A stretch of 64,000 bases of DNA. It comes from Desulforamulus reducens MI-1. GTDB taxonomy: Bacteria > Bacillota > Desulfotomaculia > Desulfotomaculales > Desulfotomaculaceae. The notes under the pieces are model-generated. The model searched no databases, was not told the origin of the DNA, and saw only the letters and a list, made by a program, of their open reading frames with translations. The DNA lies in contig NC_009253.1 of NCBI RefSeq assembly GCF_000016165.1, forward strand, positions 3,173,484 through 3,237,483, written 5' to 3'. A program made the translations under genes and the position numbers. Of the stretch, positions 1 through 7,818 are shown in pieces; the stretch's first letter is position 1, and the number at the start of each line of letters is the position of its first letter.

Positions 1-78
1 TGGGTTTTCCTTGGTTATTTGACGTGATATTTTTTCTGCCTCGGGGCGGTTAATGGACCCATTCTTCTTTTTTGCCAT
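1..78 (-). CDS. Start of an unidentified gene running off the left edge
   Basis: An open frame reads leftwards from ATG at 78-76, starting MAKKKNGSINRPEAEKIS, and leaves the window after 26 codons. A GGAGGG ribosome site sits about 6 bases upstream of the ATG, which makes a real start likely. The visible part is lysine-rich and soluble. I do not recognise the family. It is divergent from the aminopropyltransferase gene, so the roughly 220 bases between them must hold both promoters. Confidence 0.5.
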   Translation of the reverse strand, partial: MAKKKNGSINRPEAEKISRQITKENP

Positions 79-192
79 ATGAAACCCTCCTTTATATTAA
101 CTTACAACTATTATTTCCTTCTTCAGTTTTATCATTCTTCAAAAAAGTTTCTCAAAGATAATTTAGTAATTTGTATATTTTTGCAACTTAAT

Positions 193-221
193 TTCAAAAA
201 TCATGCCCAATATGTTATAAT
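193..221 (+). promoter_or_regulatory. Candidate sigma-A promoter for speE
   Basis: TTCAAA at 193-198 and a perfect TATAAT at 216-221 are separated by 17 bases, about 75 bases upstream of the chosen speE start. The -10 is strong and the -35 is weak. Confidence 0.45.
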
Positions 222-297
222 ATTAACCGTGTTTTTAAGGGAACTTTAAATTGGAGAGGTGACGAATGACCAGGAAAGATATGAAGGAGGTAATAAT

Positions 298-1125
298 ATG
301 TTAGACTTCTGGTTCACCGAACATCACACCGATAACTATAAGGTATCCTGGCGGATGGATAAAATTCTACATTTCGAAAAATCTCCCTTTCAAGAAATTG
401 CAGTTGTGGAATCTCCGGAATTGGGACGTGCCTTATTGTTGGATAACATTGTCCAAACCACCACCAAGTTCGAGTTTATTTACCACGAGACCATTGTACA
501 CATACCGTTAATGATCCACCCTGAACCCAAAAGGGTTATGGTGGTGGGAGGCGGAGACGGTGGCGCAGTTAAAGAAATTTTAAAACACCCCTCTGTTGAA
601 ACCGTTGATTTAATTGAAATTGATGAACGGGTAATTGAAGTAAGTAAAAAATGGCTGCCGGAGATAAGCCACGCCTTACGCTCTGATAAAGTTAACATTA
701 TGACCATTGATGGCCTTAAACACATGAAACAATGTTCTTCCCAGTATGACATTATTATTGTGGACTGTACGGACCCCAGTGGCCCTTCCATGGATTTGTT
801 TTCTAAGGACTTCTACAGGGATGTTTACAATGCCCTTAAGGACGATGGTGTATTTGTTTCCCAAACCGGTTCACCTTCCTTTAGTACTCATTTTAAACAG
901 GCCGTGCAAAACATTATGGAAGTGTTTCCACTGGCAAAACCTTATCTGACCTGCGAACCCACCTATATTGCCGGGTTTTGGAGTTTCACGGTTGGTTCTA
1001 AAAAATATCAATTGGACAATATTAATCCAGAACGGATGTTTAATATAGAGACAAAATATTACACCCCTGACATTCACAAAGCAGCCTTTGTTTTACCTAA
1101 ATACATTGAACAACTCCTCAAATAA
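298..1125 (+). CDS. speE: Spermidine synthase-type aminopropyltransferase
   Basis: A 275-residue Rossmann-fold enzyme that transfers the aminopropyl group of decarboxylated S-adenosylmethionine to a polyamine acceptor. The nucleotide-binding GGGDGG, the catalytic VDCTDP and the C-terminal IETKYYTPDIHKAAFVLP block all match SpeE. The ATG at 298 is chosen because AGGAGG lies 7 bases before it; an in-frame GTG at 259 would add 13 unusual residues. The usual TE(K/R)DEF(V/I)YHE substrate motif reads TTTKFEFIYHE here, so the conserved Glu and Asp are replaced. The acceptor may therefore not be putrescine. No speA, speB or speD lies nearby. The gene stands alone and ends in a strong hairpin. Confidence 0.9.
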   Translation: MLDFWFTEHHTDNYKVSWRMDKILHFEKSPFQEIAVVESPELGRALLLDNIVQTTTKFEFIYHETIVHIPLMIHPEPKRVMVVGGGDGGAVKEILKHPSVETVDLIEIDERVIEVSKKWLPEISHALRSDKVNIMTIDGLKHMKQCSSQYDIIIVDCTDPSGPSMDLFSKDFYRDVYNALKDDGVFVSQTGSPSFSTHFKQAVQNIMEVFPLAKPYLTCEPTYIAGFWSFTVGSKKYQLDNINPERMFNIETKYYTPDIHKAAFVLPKYIEQLLK

Positions 1126-1163
1126 AAATAGACGACTGGTTAGCAACCAGTCGTCTATTTTTA
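1126..1163. terminator. Bidirectional terminator between speE and livF
   Basis: A near-perfect palindrome with AATAGACGACTGGTT arms is flanked by A-run and T-run, so it can stop transcription from both convergent genes. Confidence 0.85.
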
Positions 1164-1166
1164 TTC

Positions 1167-1880
1167 TTAAGCCTTTCCTAAATAGGCTTTTTTAATTTCA
1201 TCATTGGCAGCCAATTCTTTTCCTGGACCCTGAAGGACGATATTGCCGGTTTCCAACACATAACCATAATCGGCTGCTTGCAGTGCCGCCGTAGCATTCT
1301 GCTCAATCAACAATATGGTCATCCCCTTACCATAGATGTCTTTAATAATTCGGAAGACTTCTTTTACCAAAAGGGGTGCCAATCCCAAAGAAGGTTCATC
1401 CATCATTAAGAGAACCGGACGAGACATTAATGCCCTGCCAATGGCTAACATTTGCTGTTCACCACCAGAAAGGGTCCCAGCAGCTTGCCATTCCCTCTCC
1501 TTTAATCGAGGAAACATCTCATATATGTTTTTTATATCCTGCTTAATTCCGTCCTTATCATTTCGGGAGAAGGCCCCCATCTGTATATTTTCCAATACTG
1601 TAAGATTGGCAAAAATACGACGGCCCTCGGGTACCAGAGTAATCCCCTTTTTCACGATATCTGCGGTCTTGGTCTTAGTTATATCTTGACCCCGGAAGCT
1701 AATCTTCCCCTGGGCAATGGGGACTAGGCTACTAATGGCACGCAGGGTGGTACTCTTGCCAGCACCATTAGCACCAACTAGGGTAACAATCTTATTTTCC
1801 GGTACCTCCAGAGTGATGCCCTTTAGGGCATGGATACCACCGTAATATACATGCAAGTCTTCAATTTTAAGCAATTTCAT
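1167..1880 (-). CDS. livF: Branched-chain amino acid ABC transporter ATPase LivF
   Basis: Second ATPase of a high-affinity leucine/isoleucine/valine importer. It shows Walker A GANGAGKST, signature LSGGEQQ and Walker B LLMMDEPSLGLAP, and its length (237 residues) is usual for LivF. The ATG at 1880 (MKLLKIEDLHVYYGG) is chosen over an upstream in-frame TTG at 1892 that has no ribosome site. It overlaps the end of livG by 14 bases, which suggests translational coupling. It is the last gene of the livKHMGF operon and ends at the shared terminator with speE. Confidence 0.93.
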   Translation of the reverse strand: MKLLKIEDLHVYYGGIHALKGITLEVPENKIVTLVGANGAGKSTTLRAISSLVPIAQGKISFRGQDITKTKTADIVKKGITLVPEGRRIFANLTVLENIQMGAFSRNDKDGIKQDIKNIYEMFPRLKEREWQAAGTLSGGEQQMLAIGRALMSRPVLLMMDEPSLGLAPLLVKEVFRIIKDIYGKGMTILLIEQNATAALQAADYGYVLETGNIVLQGPGKELAANDEIKKAYLGKA

Positions 1881-2658
1881 CCACCGCCCCAAGATAAGCT
1901 TCTATAACCTGCTGGTTATTTTGAATTTCTGTTGGCGTACCCTGGGCAATGGTTTCACCATGATCCAGGACTAAAATATGCTCACAGATTCCCATAACCA
2001 CTTCCATATGGTGTTCTATCATTAATATAGTAAAACCAAACTGATCTCGGATTCTAGCAATAAACTCCATCAATTCCAGAGATTCCTGAGGGTTCATGCC
2101 CGCTGCAGGCTCATCCAGCAAAATCATTTTTGGCTGAGTAGCCATGGCCCGGGCAATTTCCAAACGACGCTGTTTGCCATAGGGTAAAGACGTAGCATTT
2201 TCATGGGCCAAATCCGCCAGTTGAACCTGTTCTAAGAGCTCCATACATTCTTCATAATGACGTTTACGGGCCTTTGTATATCTGGGCAGACCAAAAATAG
2301 CCTCCAGAGGATTGGCCTGTAACCGAACATGTTTACTTAATAGAACATTCTCCAATACTGTCATACTGGAAAACAGTCGGATATTTTGAAAGGTTCGGGC
2401 GATACCCATGGCCGTTATTTGGTTAGGTTTTAGTCCGGTAATATCATGACCATCAAACATAATTTTTCCAGAGGTAGGTCTGTAAACCCCGGTAATCATA
2501 TTAAAGGCGGTTGTTTTACCTGCACCATTGGGGCCGATCAGCCCAACTATCTTTTTGGGAGCAATATTAAGGGCTAAATCCGATACGGCCTTCAATCCAC
2601 CAAATTGGATGGAGATATGGTCTGTCTCTAAAAGGTTTGTTTGCTGATTTTTAGCCAT
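1867..2658 (-). CDS. livG: Branched-chain amino acid ABC transporter ATPase LivG
   Basis: A 263-residue ATPase with Walker A GPNGAGKTT, the long LivG-type insertion with ARTFQNIRLF, and Walker B MILLDEPAAGMNP. The signature reads LPYGKQRRLEIARA, the form usual for LivG where LSGGQ is altered. It pairs with LivF to energise LivH/LivM. It overlaps both livM (8 bases) and livF, as is typical of a tightly coupled operon. Confidence 0.93.
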   Translation of the reverse strand: MAKNQQTNLLETDHISIQFGGLKAVSDLALNIAPKKIVGLIGPNGAGKTTAFNMITGVYRPTSGKIMFDGHDITGLKPNQITAMGIARTFQNIRLFSSMTVLENVLLSKHVRLQANPLEAIFGLPRYTKARKRHYEECMELLEQVQLADLAHENATSLPYGKQRRLEIARAMATQPKMILLDEPAAGMNPQESLELMEFIARIRDQFGFTILMIEHHMEVVMGICEHILVLDHGETIAQGTPTEIQNNQQVIEAYLGAVDEIA

Positions 2659-3721
2659 CTGCCCCTACTCTCCTTTCTTTGCTGCTGCGGCTGACACCCA
2701 TTTTATCCAGAACCCAATCCCAGTTAAACTCCCTGGTCCCCATTAGGCCCTGACGATAGTATAGGATAACCAGTAGCAATAGAAGGGAGAAAATAACCAT
2801 CCGCATACCAGGTATGCCAGGGATGGCCAACCCAAGAAAATTCATGGGCTGCTCCACAAACCGCAGAACTTCCATCATAATGGTAACAACAACCCCTGCA
2901 ATAACCGATCCAGTTAGACTCCCTAGGCCACCCAATACAATAATAAGCAGGATCTGGAATGTAAATAAGAACCGAAACATAGTCGGGTCCACAGAGGTAA
3001 TAAGGTGCCCCATCAAAGCCCCTGCTACACCTGCAAAGAAAGCACCGACGGAAAAGGATAATAATTTATGCTTGAAGATATCAATACCCATGGCCTCCGC
3101 AGCAATTTCGTTATCCCGAATTGCCTTAAAGGCATAACCCCAACTGCTGTTAATAAGCCGTTTTAAAATCCAAATGGTAGCTATGGCAAAACCCCAATAC
3201 ACCCAAAGACTTTTAATCGATGGGATATTCTTGAGCCCCAGTGAACCGTTGGTAATGGTGATGGTGTTGGTAACGATAATTCGGATAATCTCACCAAACC
3301 CCAATGTGGCGATGGCCAGATAGTCATCACGCAGCCTTAGAGCCGGAAAACCAATCAAAAAGCCAAAGAATGCAGCTACAATACCCGCCATGATGATTGC
3401 CGGAAACACTGGCCAGTGAATTTTATCCAGAGGAGAGATAATGGGTTCCATAAAATAAATCATTTCTTTACTTTCCGGTGACATGGTTAAAATAGCGGAA
3501 ACATACGCTCCTACACACATAAAGCCCGCATGTCCCAGCGAAAACATCCCGGTAAATCCAAGTACCAGGTTCATGCTGACACCTAGGATAACAAAAATAG
3601 CGGCCAGATTTAAAACTCTTATTTTAAAACTATCTAAATAGTTTTGACCAAAATATAGTGCAATACTGCATAATAAAATGAGTCCTAGGGTTAGTACGGG
3701 TTTCATTCTCTCTCGATCCAT
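2651..3721 (-). CDS. livM: Branched-chain amino acid ABC permease LivM
   Basis: A 356-residue polytopic membrane protein with the LivM hallmarks GMFSLGHAGFMCVGAY near residue 60 and ALRLRDDYLAIATLGFGEI in the cytoplasmic loop that contacts the ATPases. The ATG at 3721 is preferred because AAGGTG lies about 7 bases upstream; Met6 is a weaker alternative. Only three bases separate it from the livH stop. Confidence 0.92.
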   Translation of the reverse strand: MDRERMKPVLTLGLILLCSIALYFGQNYLDSFKIRVLNLAAIFVILGVSMNLVLGFTGMFSLGHAGFMCVGAYVSAILTMSPESKEMIYFMEPIISPLDKIHWPVFPAIIMAGIVAAFFGFLIGFPALRLRDDYLAIATLGFGEIIRIIVTNTITITNGSLGLKNIPSIKSLWVYWGFAIATIWILKRLINSSWGYAFKAIRDNEIAAEAMGIDIFKHKLLSFSVGAFFAGVAGALMGHLITSVDPTMFRFLFTFQILLIIVLGGLGSLTGSVIAGVVVTIMMEVLRFVEQPMNFLGLAIPGIPGMRMVIFSLLLLLVILYYRQGLMGTREFNWDWVLDKMGVSRSSKERRVGADG

Positions 3722-3724
3722 GGT

Positions 3725-4618
3725 TTACACCTTCTCCACTACATTTTCGCCCAGTATACCGGTAGGCTTAAACAAAAGGATAAAAATCAAAATAACAAAA
3801 GCAAAGGCATCCCGGTATCCAGATAGTTCAGGCATAAAGGCCACCAGGAACACTTCTCCCATGCCCAGTATAAATCCACCCAGCATGGCCCCGGGAATAC
3901 TGCCAATACCACCCATTACTGCGGCGATAAAACATTTTAAGCCAGGGAAAACACCCATCAAGGGATCGATTTGAGGGTATTGTAGGCTCCACATAATCCC
4001 CCCTACCGCTGCTAGGCTTGAGCCCACAACAAAGGTAGTACTAACCACTTTATTCACATCAATGGCCATTAGGCTTGCTGTTTCAAAATCCCTGGAAACA
4101 GCCCGCATGGCTGTACCGGTCTTTGTTTTATTAACCATGTATGTAACGGCGACCAAAAGAACCATCGTAACAACAGGAATAATCACAGTAAGAGATAAAA
4201 AAGAAACATCTCCGATCTTAATATTCCAAACCATCTCTTCGGGACGTGGGAATGACTTGGGGCGTGCACCAATGGCTACAATCCCCAGGTTTTCTAGTAG
4301 GAAGGAGACTCCAATGGCAGAGATTAAGACAGAAATTCTGGGAGCACTTCGTAAGGGGCGGTAAGCAATTTTTTCTATACTGACACCCAGTAAAGCTGTG
4401 AAAACGATGGCAATCAAAAAAGATAGCCACCAGGGTAAAGCAAATACCATAATTCCATAAAAAGAAACATAAGCAGCCACCATTAAAAGATCTGCATGGG
4501 CAAAGTTTATTAAGCGTAATATACCATAGACCATGGTATAACCGATGGCAATTAATGCATATAAGCTGCCCAAAGAAATGCCATTGGCTAAATTTTGTAG
4601 AAATACTTCTAAGGTCAT
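3725..4618 (-). CDS. livH: Branched-chain amino acid ABC permease LivH
   Basis: A 297-residue permease with about eight hydrophobic segments. The LivH N-terminus LANGISLGSLYALIAIGYTM and the C-terminal GGIGSIPGAMLGG loop are clear. It has a strong ribosome site (GGAAGGGG). It lies downstream of the binding-protein gene, separated by a G+C-rich hairpin that may lower its expression relative to livK. Confidence 0.93.
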   Translation of the reverse strand: MTLEVFLQNLANGISLGSLYALIAIGYTMVYGILRLINFAHADLLMVAAYVSFYGIMVFALPWWLSFLIAIVFTALLGVSIEKIAYRPLRSAPRISVLISAIGVSFLLENLGIVAIGARPKSFPRPEEMVWNIKIGDVSFLSLTVIIPVVTMVLLVAVTYMVNKTKTGTAMRAVSRDFETASLMAIDVNKVVSTTFVVGSSLAAVGGIMWSLQYPQIDPLMGVFPGLKCFIAAVMGGIGSIPGAMLGGFILGMGEVFLVAFMPELSGYRDAFAFVILIFILLFKPTGILGENVVEKV

Positions 4619-4686
4619 GATTAAACCCCTTCCAAACAGGTATGATGCTCTTTGGGTACATTTACCAATTGTTATAAAACAACAGG

Positions 4687-4716
4687 GACTCCCCCCCTGA
4701 GTACAGGAGGGGAGTC
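4687..4716 (-). terminator. Intra-operon hairpin between livK and livH
   Basis: GACTCCCC and GGGGAGTC arms form a stable stem in the livK-livH gap without a good T-run. It probably acts as a partial attenuator or a 3' stabiliser that keeps binding protein in excess over permease. Confidence 0.55.
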
Positions 4717-4735
4717 GGATTCATTTATTTGTTGA

Positions 4736-5896
4736 TTACTTAGGATCTACTTTTCCTTCATAGGCAAACTTACCGTCAGCCACCTTTTTAATGATGGCTG
4801 TCTTTGTGGCATCACCATTGGTATCCAGTGTAATGATACCGGTGGCGCCTTGGAAATCCTTGACATTTGCTAATGCATCCCGAATTGCTTTAGGATCTGC
4901 CGACCCTGCTTTTTGGATTGCATCCAGAGCAAGAATATAAGCATCAAAGCCTAAAGCACCAAAGGCGTTAACCTGCTTTTCTGGGTAAGCCTTCTTATAC
5001 TCATCCATAAACTTCTTGGACATCTCGGTAACAGGCTGGGTAGAATCAAAGTGGGTGCTGAAGTAAACACCTGTGGTATTTTTAACACGGCTTAGGAATT
5101 CTTCAGCTTCCCATGTATCGCCACCCAGGATGGGGCAGGTAATACCCAGCTCGCGGGCCTTTTCAACCAGAATACCACATTCCAGGAAGTTCCCAGGAGC
5201 AAAGATTACATCGGGATTCTTCGCTTTAATGGTGGTTAACTGAGAGGAGAAGTCTTTATCACCGGTATTGTAGTTTACTTTTGCTACAATGGCGTTCTCA
5301 TTTCCAGTTTGTTGTTTAAAGGCCTTTTCAAAGTAGTTGTTCAGACCTACTGAGTAATCTTGTTGAACATCCTGAACGATAGCAGCGGTTTTAGCGCCAA
5401 GTTTTTCAACTGCATAGTTAGCCATTACAGTCCCTTGGAAGGGATCAATAAAGCAAACACGGAAGTAATAATCGTTACCTAGGGTTACTGCCGGATTGGT
5501 CGGAGAGCAACCAATTACTGGAATACCTGCATCCATAGCGATGGGTCCACCGGCCATAGAAAGGGAACTTCCGTAGCTACCAATAATAACATTAACCTTA
5601 TCTTTGCTTACTAGCCTTTCAACAGCGTTAGCGGCTTCTTGTTTCTCACTCTTGTTATCAACGACTACCAGTTCAACTTTTTTACCGTTAACCTCAGGGA
5701 ATAACTGGTTTGCCAGTTTGATACCTTCAACAGTCATTTCACCACCGGCAGCATTGGTACCGGTTAGGGGTTCATAAACACCAATTTTAATTACATCCGA
5801 TGCGGCATCTTGTTTCTCTGCACCGCCACAGCCTGCTAGAACCAGAGCTGCAACCAGCAGAAGGGAAATAATAGTAAAATATTTTTTCCTTAACAT
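4736..5896 (-). CDS. livK: Branched-chain amino acid ABC transporter substrate-binding lipoprotein
   Basis: A 386-residue periplasmic-binding-fold protein of the Leu/Ile/Val family. Residues 1-22 form a lipoprotein signal ending in the lipobox LVLAGC, so the mature protein is anchored outside the membrane by a lipidated cysteine. The N-lobe IKIGVYEPLTGTNAAGGEM and the GSYGSSLSMAGGPIAMDAGIPVI segment are typical of the family. It is first in the operon with GGGGGAGG upstream. The actual ligand cannot be settled from sequence. Confidence 0.92.
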   Translation of the reverse strand: MLRKKYFTIISLLLVAALVLAGCGGAEKQDAASDVIKIGVYEPLTGTNAAGGEMTVEGIKLANQLFPEVNGKKVELVVVDNKSEKQEAANAVERLVSKDKVNVIIGSYGSSLSMAGGPIAMDAGIPVIGCSPTNPAVTLGNDYYFRVCFIDPFQGTVMANYAVEKLGAKTAAIVQDVQQDYSVGLNNYFEKAFKQQTGNENAIVAKVNYNTGDKDFSSQLTTIKAKNPDVIFAPGNFLECGILVEKARELGITCPILGGDTWEAEEFLSRVKNTTGVYFSTHFDSTQPVTEMSKKFMDEYKKAYPEKQVNAFGALGFDAYILALDAIQKAGSADPKAIRDALANVKDFQGATGIITLDTNGDATKTAIIKKVADGKFAYEGKVDPK

Positions 5897-6203
5897 GGTA
5901 CTTCGTCAACCTCCCCCAAAATATATGAGATTTCATATCCCCCTTTTGTCCCCCGATAATGGATATAAATCTCTATAGGGTATACTATTATGTTTTCAGA
6001 CAATAATCAATTTAACATTTGTCCATATGGTAACTTTTTCATAAAATTTTATTTATTTATTAAATATTTCTCACTTTTAGACATTATTTGATAGACATTT
6101 GTAAATTGACAATGGACATCTTGTTTAATCCTCTGTGCACATTTTTATTTATTGTTAGACAGTTGTACACCATGGAACCTATTTCCTTATTTAATTACAT
6201 AAT
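5897..6203. other. Intergenic region upstream of livK
   Basis: An AT-rich gap of about 300 bases that must hold the livK promoter on the minus strand. I see no convincing promoter with good spacing, no riboswitch fold and no T-box. No coding frame here has a ribosome site. Confidence 0.4.
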
Positions 6204-6233
6204 AAAAAAGCCCGGGGAAACCGGACTTTTAAA
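6204..6233 (-). terminator. Terminator of the HTH/coiled-coil gene
   Basis: AAAAGTCCGG and CCGGGCTTTT arms with a T-run on the minus strand, 14 bases after the stop codon of the upstream gene. Confidence 0.75.
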
Positions 6234-6243
6234 CCATCATTTA

Positions 6244-7083
6244 TTATTTGCTCAGACCAAAAATCTTACCAATACCACTAACAAAACCCTTGCTCATTTT
6301 CTTTTTGTTATTTTCTTTCTTCCCAACCTTGTTATTTTCTCGGGCCATTTTAACCACTGCCCACTTAGTATCTTTAATTTCTTCACTTAATTTTTCTAAC
6401 TTTTTACCCACAGAGTCAAGTTTTTCTCTGGTATCCTTGTTAATTTCAGATACCTTAGCCAAATCAGGTATCATTTCTTTTATTTCGCTTACCGCTTTTA
6501 CGGTATCATCACTGACCTTCTGGGGCATCGTTATTAAAACATCCACTACCTTTTCCATTTTTAAGGACATATTTTTTAAGGTTTCCAAATGTTCAATGGC
6601 CATGGTATTAAACTTATAGGCATTTTTATCGGCTTGTTCTTCCATGTGTTGTAAAAATTTTTGCTCAAAATTACTAGCATAACTAGTTAAAGAATTAATT
6701 ATCCCCGCTGCTGTTTCCTCTTGAATTCTTAAAACAATCTCTTTTCCAATTTCATTGGTTAGGGGTTCTGCTGAACTTTCTTTCTTTTCAGTGGTTTTCA
6801 CCAAGCTTAATCTTTTTTTAGTAAATTCAATTTTATTCTCACATGCATTTCCTTTTGTGGCTGCAATTTCTTTGCGGGCCAGTTCTTCTCCCATGGACTC
6901 CGCCTCTATTGCATCTTTGATAGCTAACAGTTCCTCTACTCTTAATAAATATGTCGGTCCACCGGGGCTTTTCCTATCTAATTCCACATGTTTAAATAAT
7001 CCCTGGCTAAACCACTTACTAATTGTACTGATTGGTACCCCTAACATTTCAGCTCCTTCAGAAAAGGTTACTTTCTTTCCCAC
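6244..7083 (-). CDS. Unrecognised HTH/coiled-coil protein, RacA-like architecture
   Basis: A 279-residue protein starting at GTG behind AAGGGGTG. Residues 1-45 resemble a MerR/excisionase helix-turn-helix (FSEGAEMLGVPISTISKWF). Residues of about 85-240 are charged and heptad-like, predicting a long helical or coiled-coil stalk. The last 35 residues are strongly basic and end in a short amphipathic stretch, KGFVSGIGKIFGLSK, that could touch membrane. This order matches the layout of Bacillus RacA, the polar chromosome anchor of sporulation, but I cannot show homology. It has its own terminator and is probably monocistronic. Confidence 0.7.
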   Translation of the reverse strand: MGKKVTFSEGAEMLGVPISTISKWFSQGLFKHVELDRKSPGGPTYLLRVEELLAIKDAIEAESMGEELARKEIAATKGNACENKIEFTKKRLSLVKTTEKKESSAEPLTNEIGKEIVLRIQEETAAGIINSLTSYASNFEQKFLQHMEEQADKNAYKFNTMAIEHLETLKNMSLKMEKVVDVLITMPQKVSDDTVKAVSEIKEMIPDLAKVSEINKDTREKLDSVGKKLEKLSEEIKDTKWAVVKMARENNKVGKKENNKKKMSKGFVSGIGKIFGLSK

Positions 7084-7315
7084 AACAAGGCACCCCTTCG
7101 TATGATTTGTCTTGTTAAATTATACCAGTAAATATTTAACAGTTGTAGCATTTTATTCCGACATAAACTCTGTGGGGGTGCCAAGATATGCACTAAAAGC
7201 TAAGTTTTCCGTTATGATTTGTGGGATTTAATAAAAGTTAATTATAAATTATTAAAATACCAAAGAAAAAAGCTAGAATAGATCCTATAACAATATAAAT
7301 GGTTATAAAGAAAAC
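7084..7315. other. Intergenic DNA without recognised genes
   Basis: AT-rich DNA upstream of the HTH gene. No frame has both a start and a ribosome site. The right part of the gap is covered by the dispersed repeat and terminator listed next. Confidence 0.4.
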
Positions 7316-7400
7316 TTGGCTTACGCCAAGCCTTTAGGCGACGGCGTAAGCCTTAGTTGCCCTTATTGCAAGTTGGAAAGTTTTATACTTTCTGACTTGC
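7316..7400. repeat. Dispersed two-hairpin repeat, copy A
   Basis: First stem GGCTTACGCC...GGCGTAAGCC, then the linker TTAGTTGCCCTTAT, then a second stem GCAAGTTGGAAAG...CTTTCTGACTTGC. Copies B-D share the linker and the second-stem core but use GCATATC/GATATGC as outer pairs, so the two arms differ between copies in a paired way. Confidence 0.7.
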
Positions 7401-7401
7401 A

Positions 7402-7434
7402 AAATAAAAACCGCCCGAAGGCGGTTTTTATTTA
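7402..7434. terminator. Terminator of the ferredoxin gene
   Basis: AAATAAAAACCGCC and GGCGGTTTTTATTT arms with a four-base loop lie directly after the ferredoxin stop. It is symmetrical and works in both directions. Confidence 0.85.
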
Positions 7435-7436
7435 AC

Positions 7437-7628
7437 TTACATTTCAGTAACTGTGTAGCACTCGTTGGGACAGGTAGCTACGCAGGTTTCACAGCCCATG
7501 CACTCTTCAGCTTCACCGGTAATATCAGCTTTGCCATCATCAAGCATGCCTAGAATGCCAGCAGGGCAAGCATCAGCACAAGCACCACAACCGTCACACT
7601 TATCTCTGTCGATAGATACAACGAACAT
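7437..7628 (-). CDS. 2[4Fe-4S] ferredoxin, likely partner of Hcp
   Basis: A 63-residue bacterial ferredoxin with two cluster motifs, CDGCGACADACP and CMGCETCVATCP. The ATG at 7628 has GGAGG 10 bases upstream; the longer in-frame extension from 7715 has no such support. It is divergent from the hcp gene at 7819. In clostridia and sulfate reducers a small ferredoxin gene (frdX) is often linked to hcp and is thought to supply electrons to it, so this is a reasonable role here. The pairing is inferred from position only. Confidence 0.85.
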   Translation of the reverse strand: MFVVSIDRDKCDGCGACADACPAGILGMLDDGKADITGEAEECMGCETCVATCPNECYTVTEM

Positions 7629-7818
7629 AGTTTTTAGTTCCTCCCTTTTCCTTTTTGATACCCACTTAGTTAGTTGGGTTAATTTAATTATGCAAGAACC
7701 CTTGTCCATATTCAATACATAAATTAAATTTTTTCACTGAATTTATCATTGACTCTCATATGGGTATACGTTTCATAGATCAGAGAATAATAAAAAAAAG
7801 TAAATGAGGTGATATAGA

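Noticed and set aside
5897-6200. Riboswitch or T-box leader upstream of livK
   Set aside because: The region is AT-rich with no stem series, T-box motif or terminator in the livK direction.
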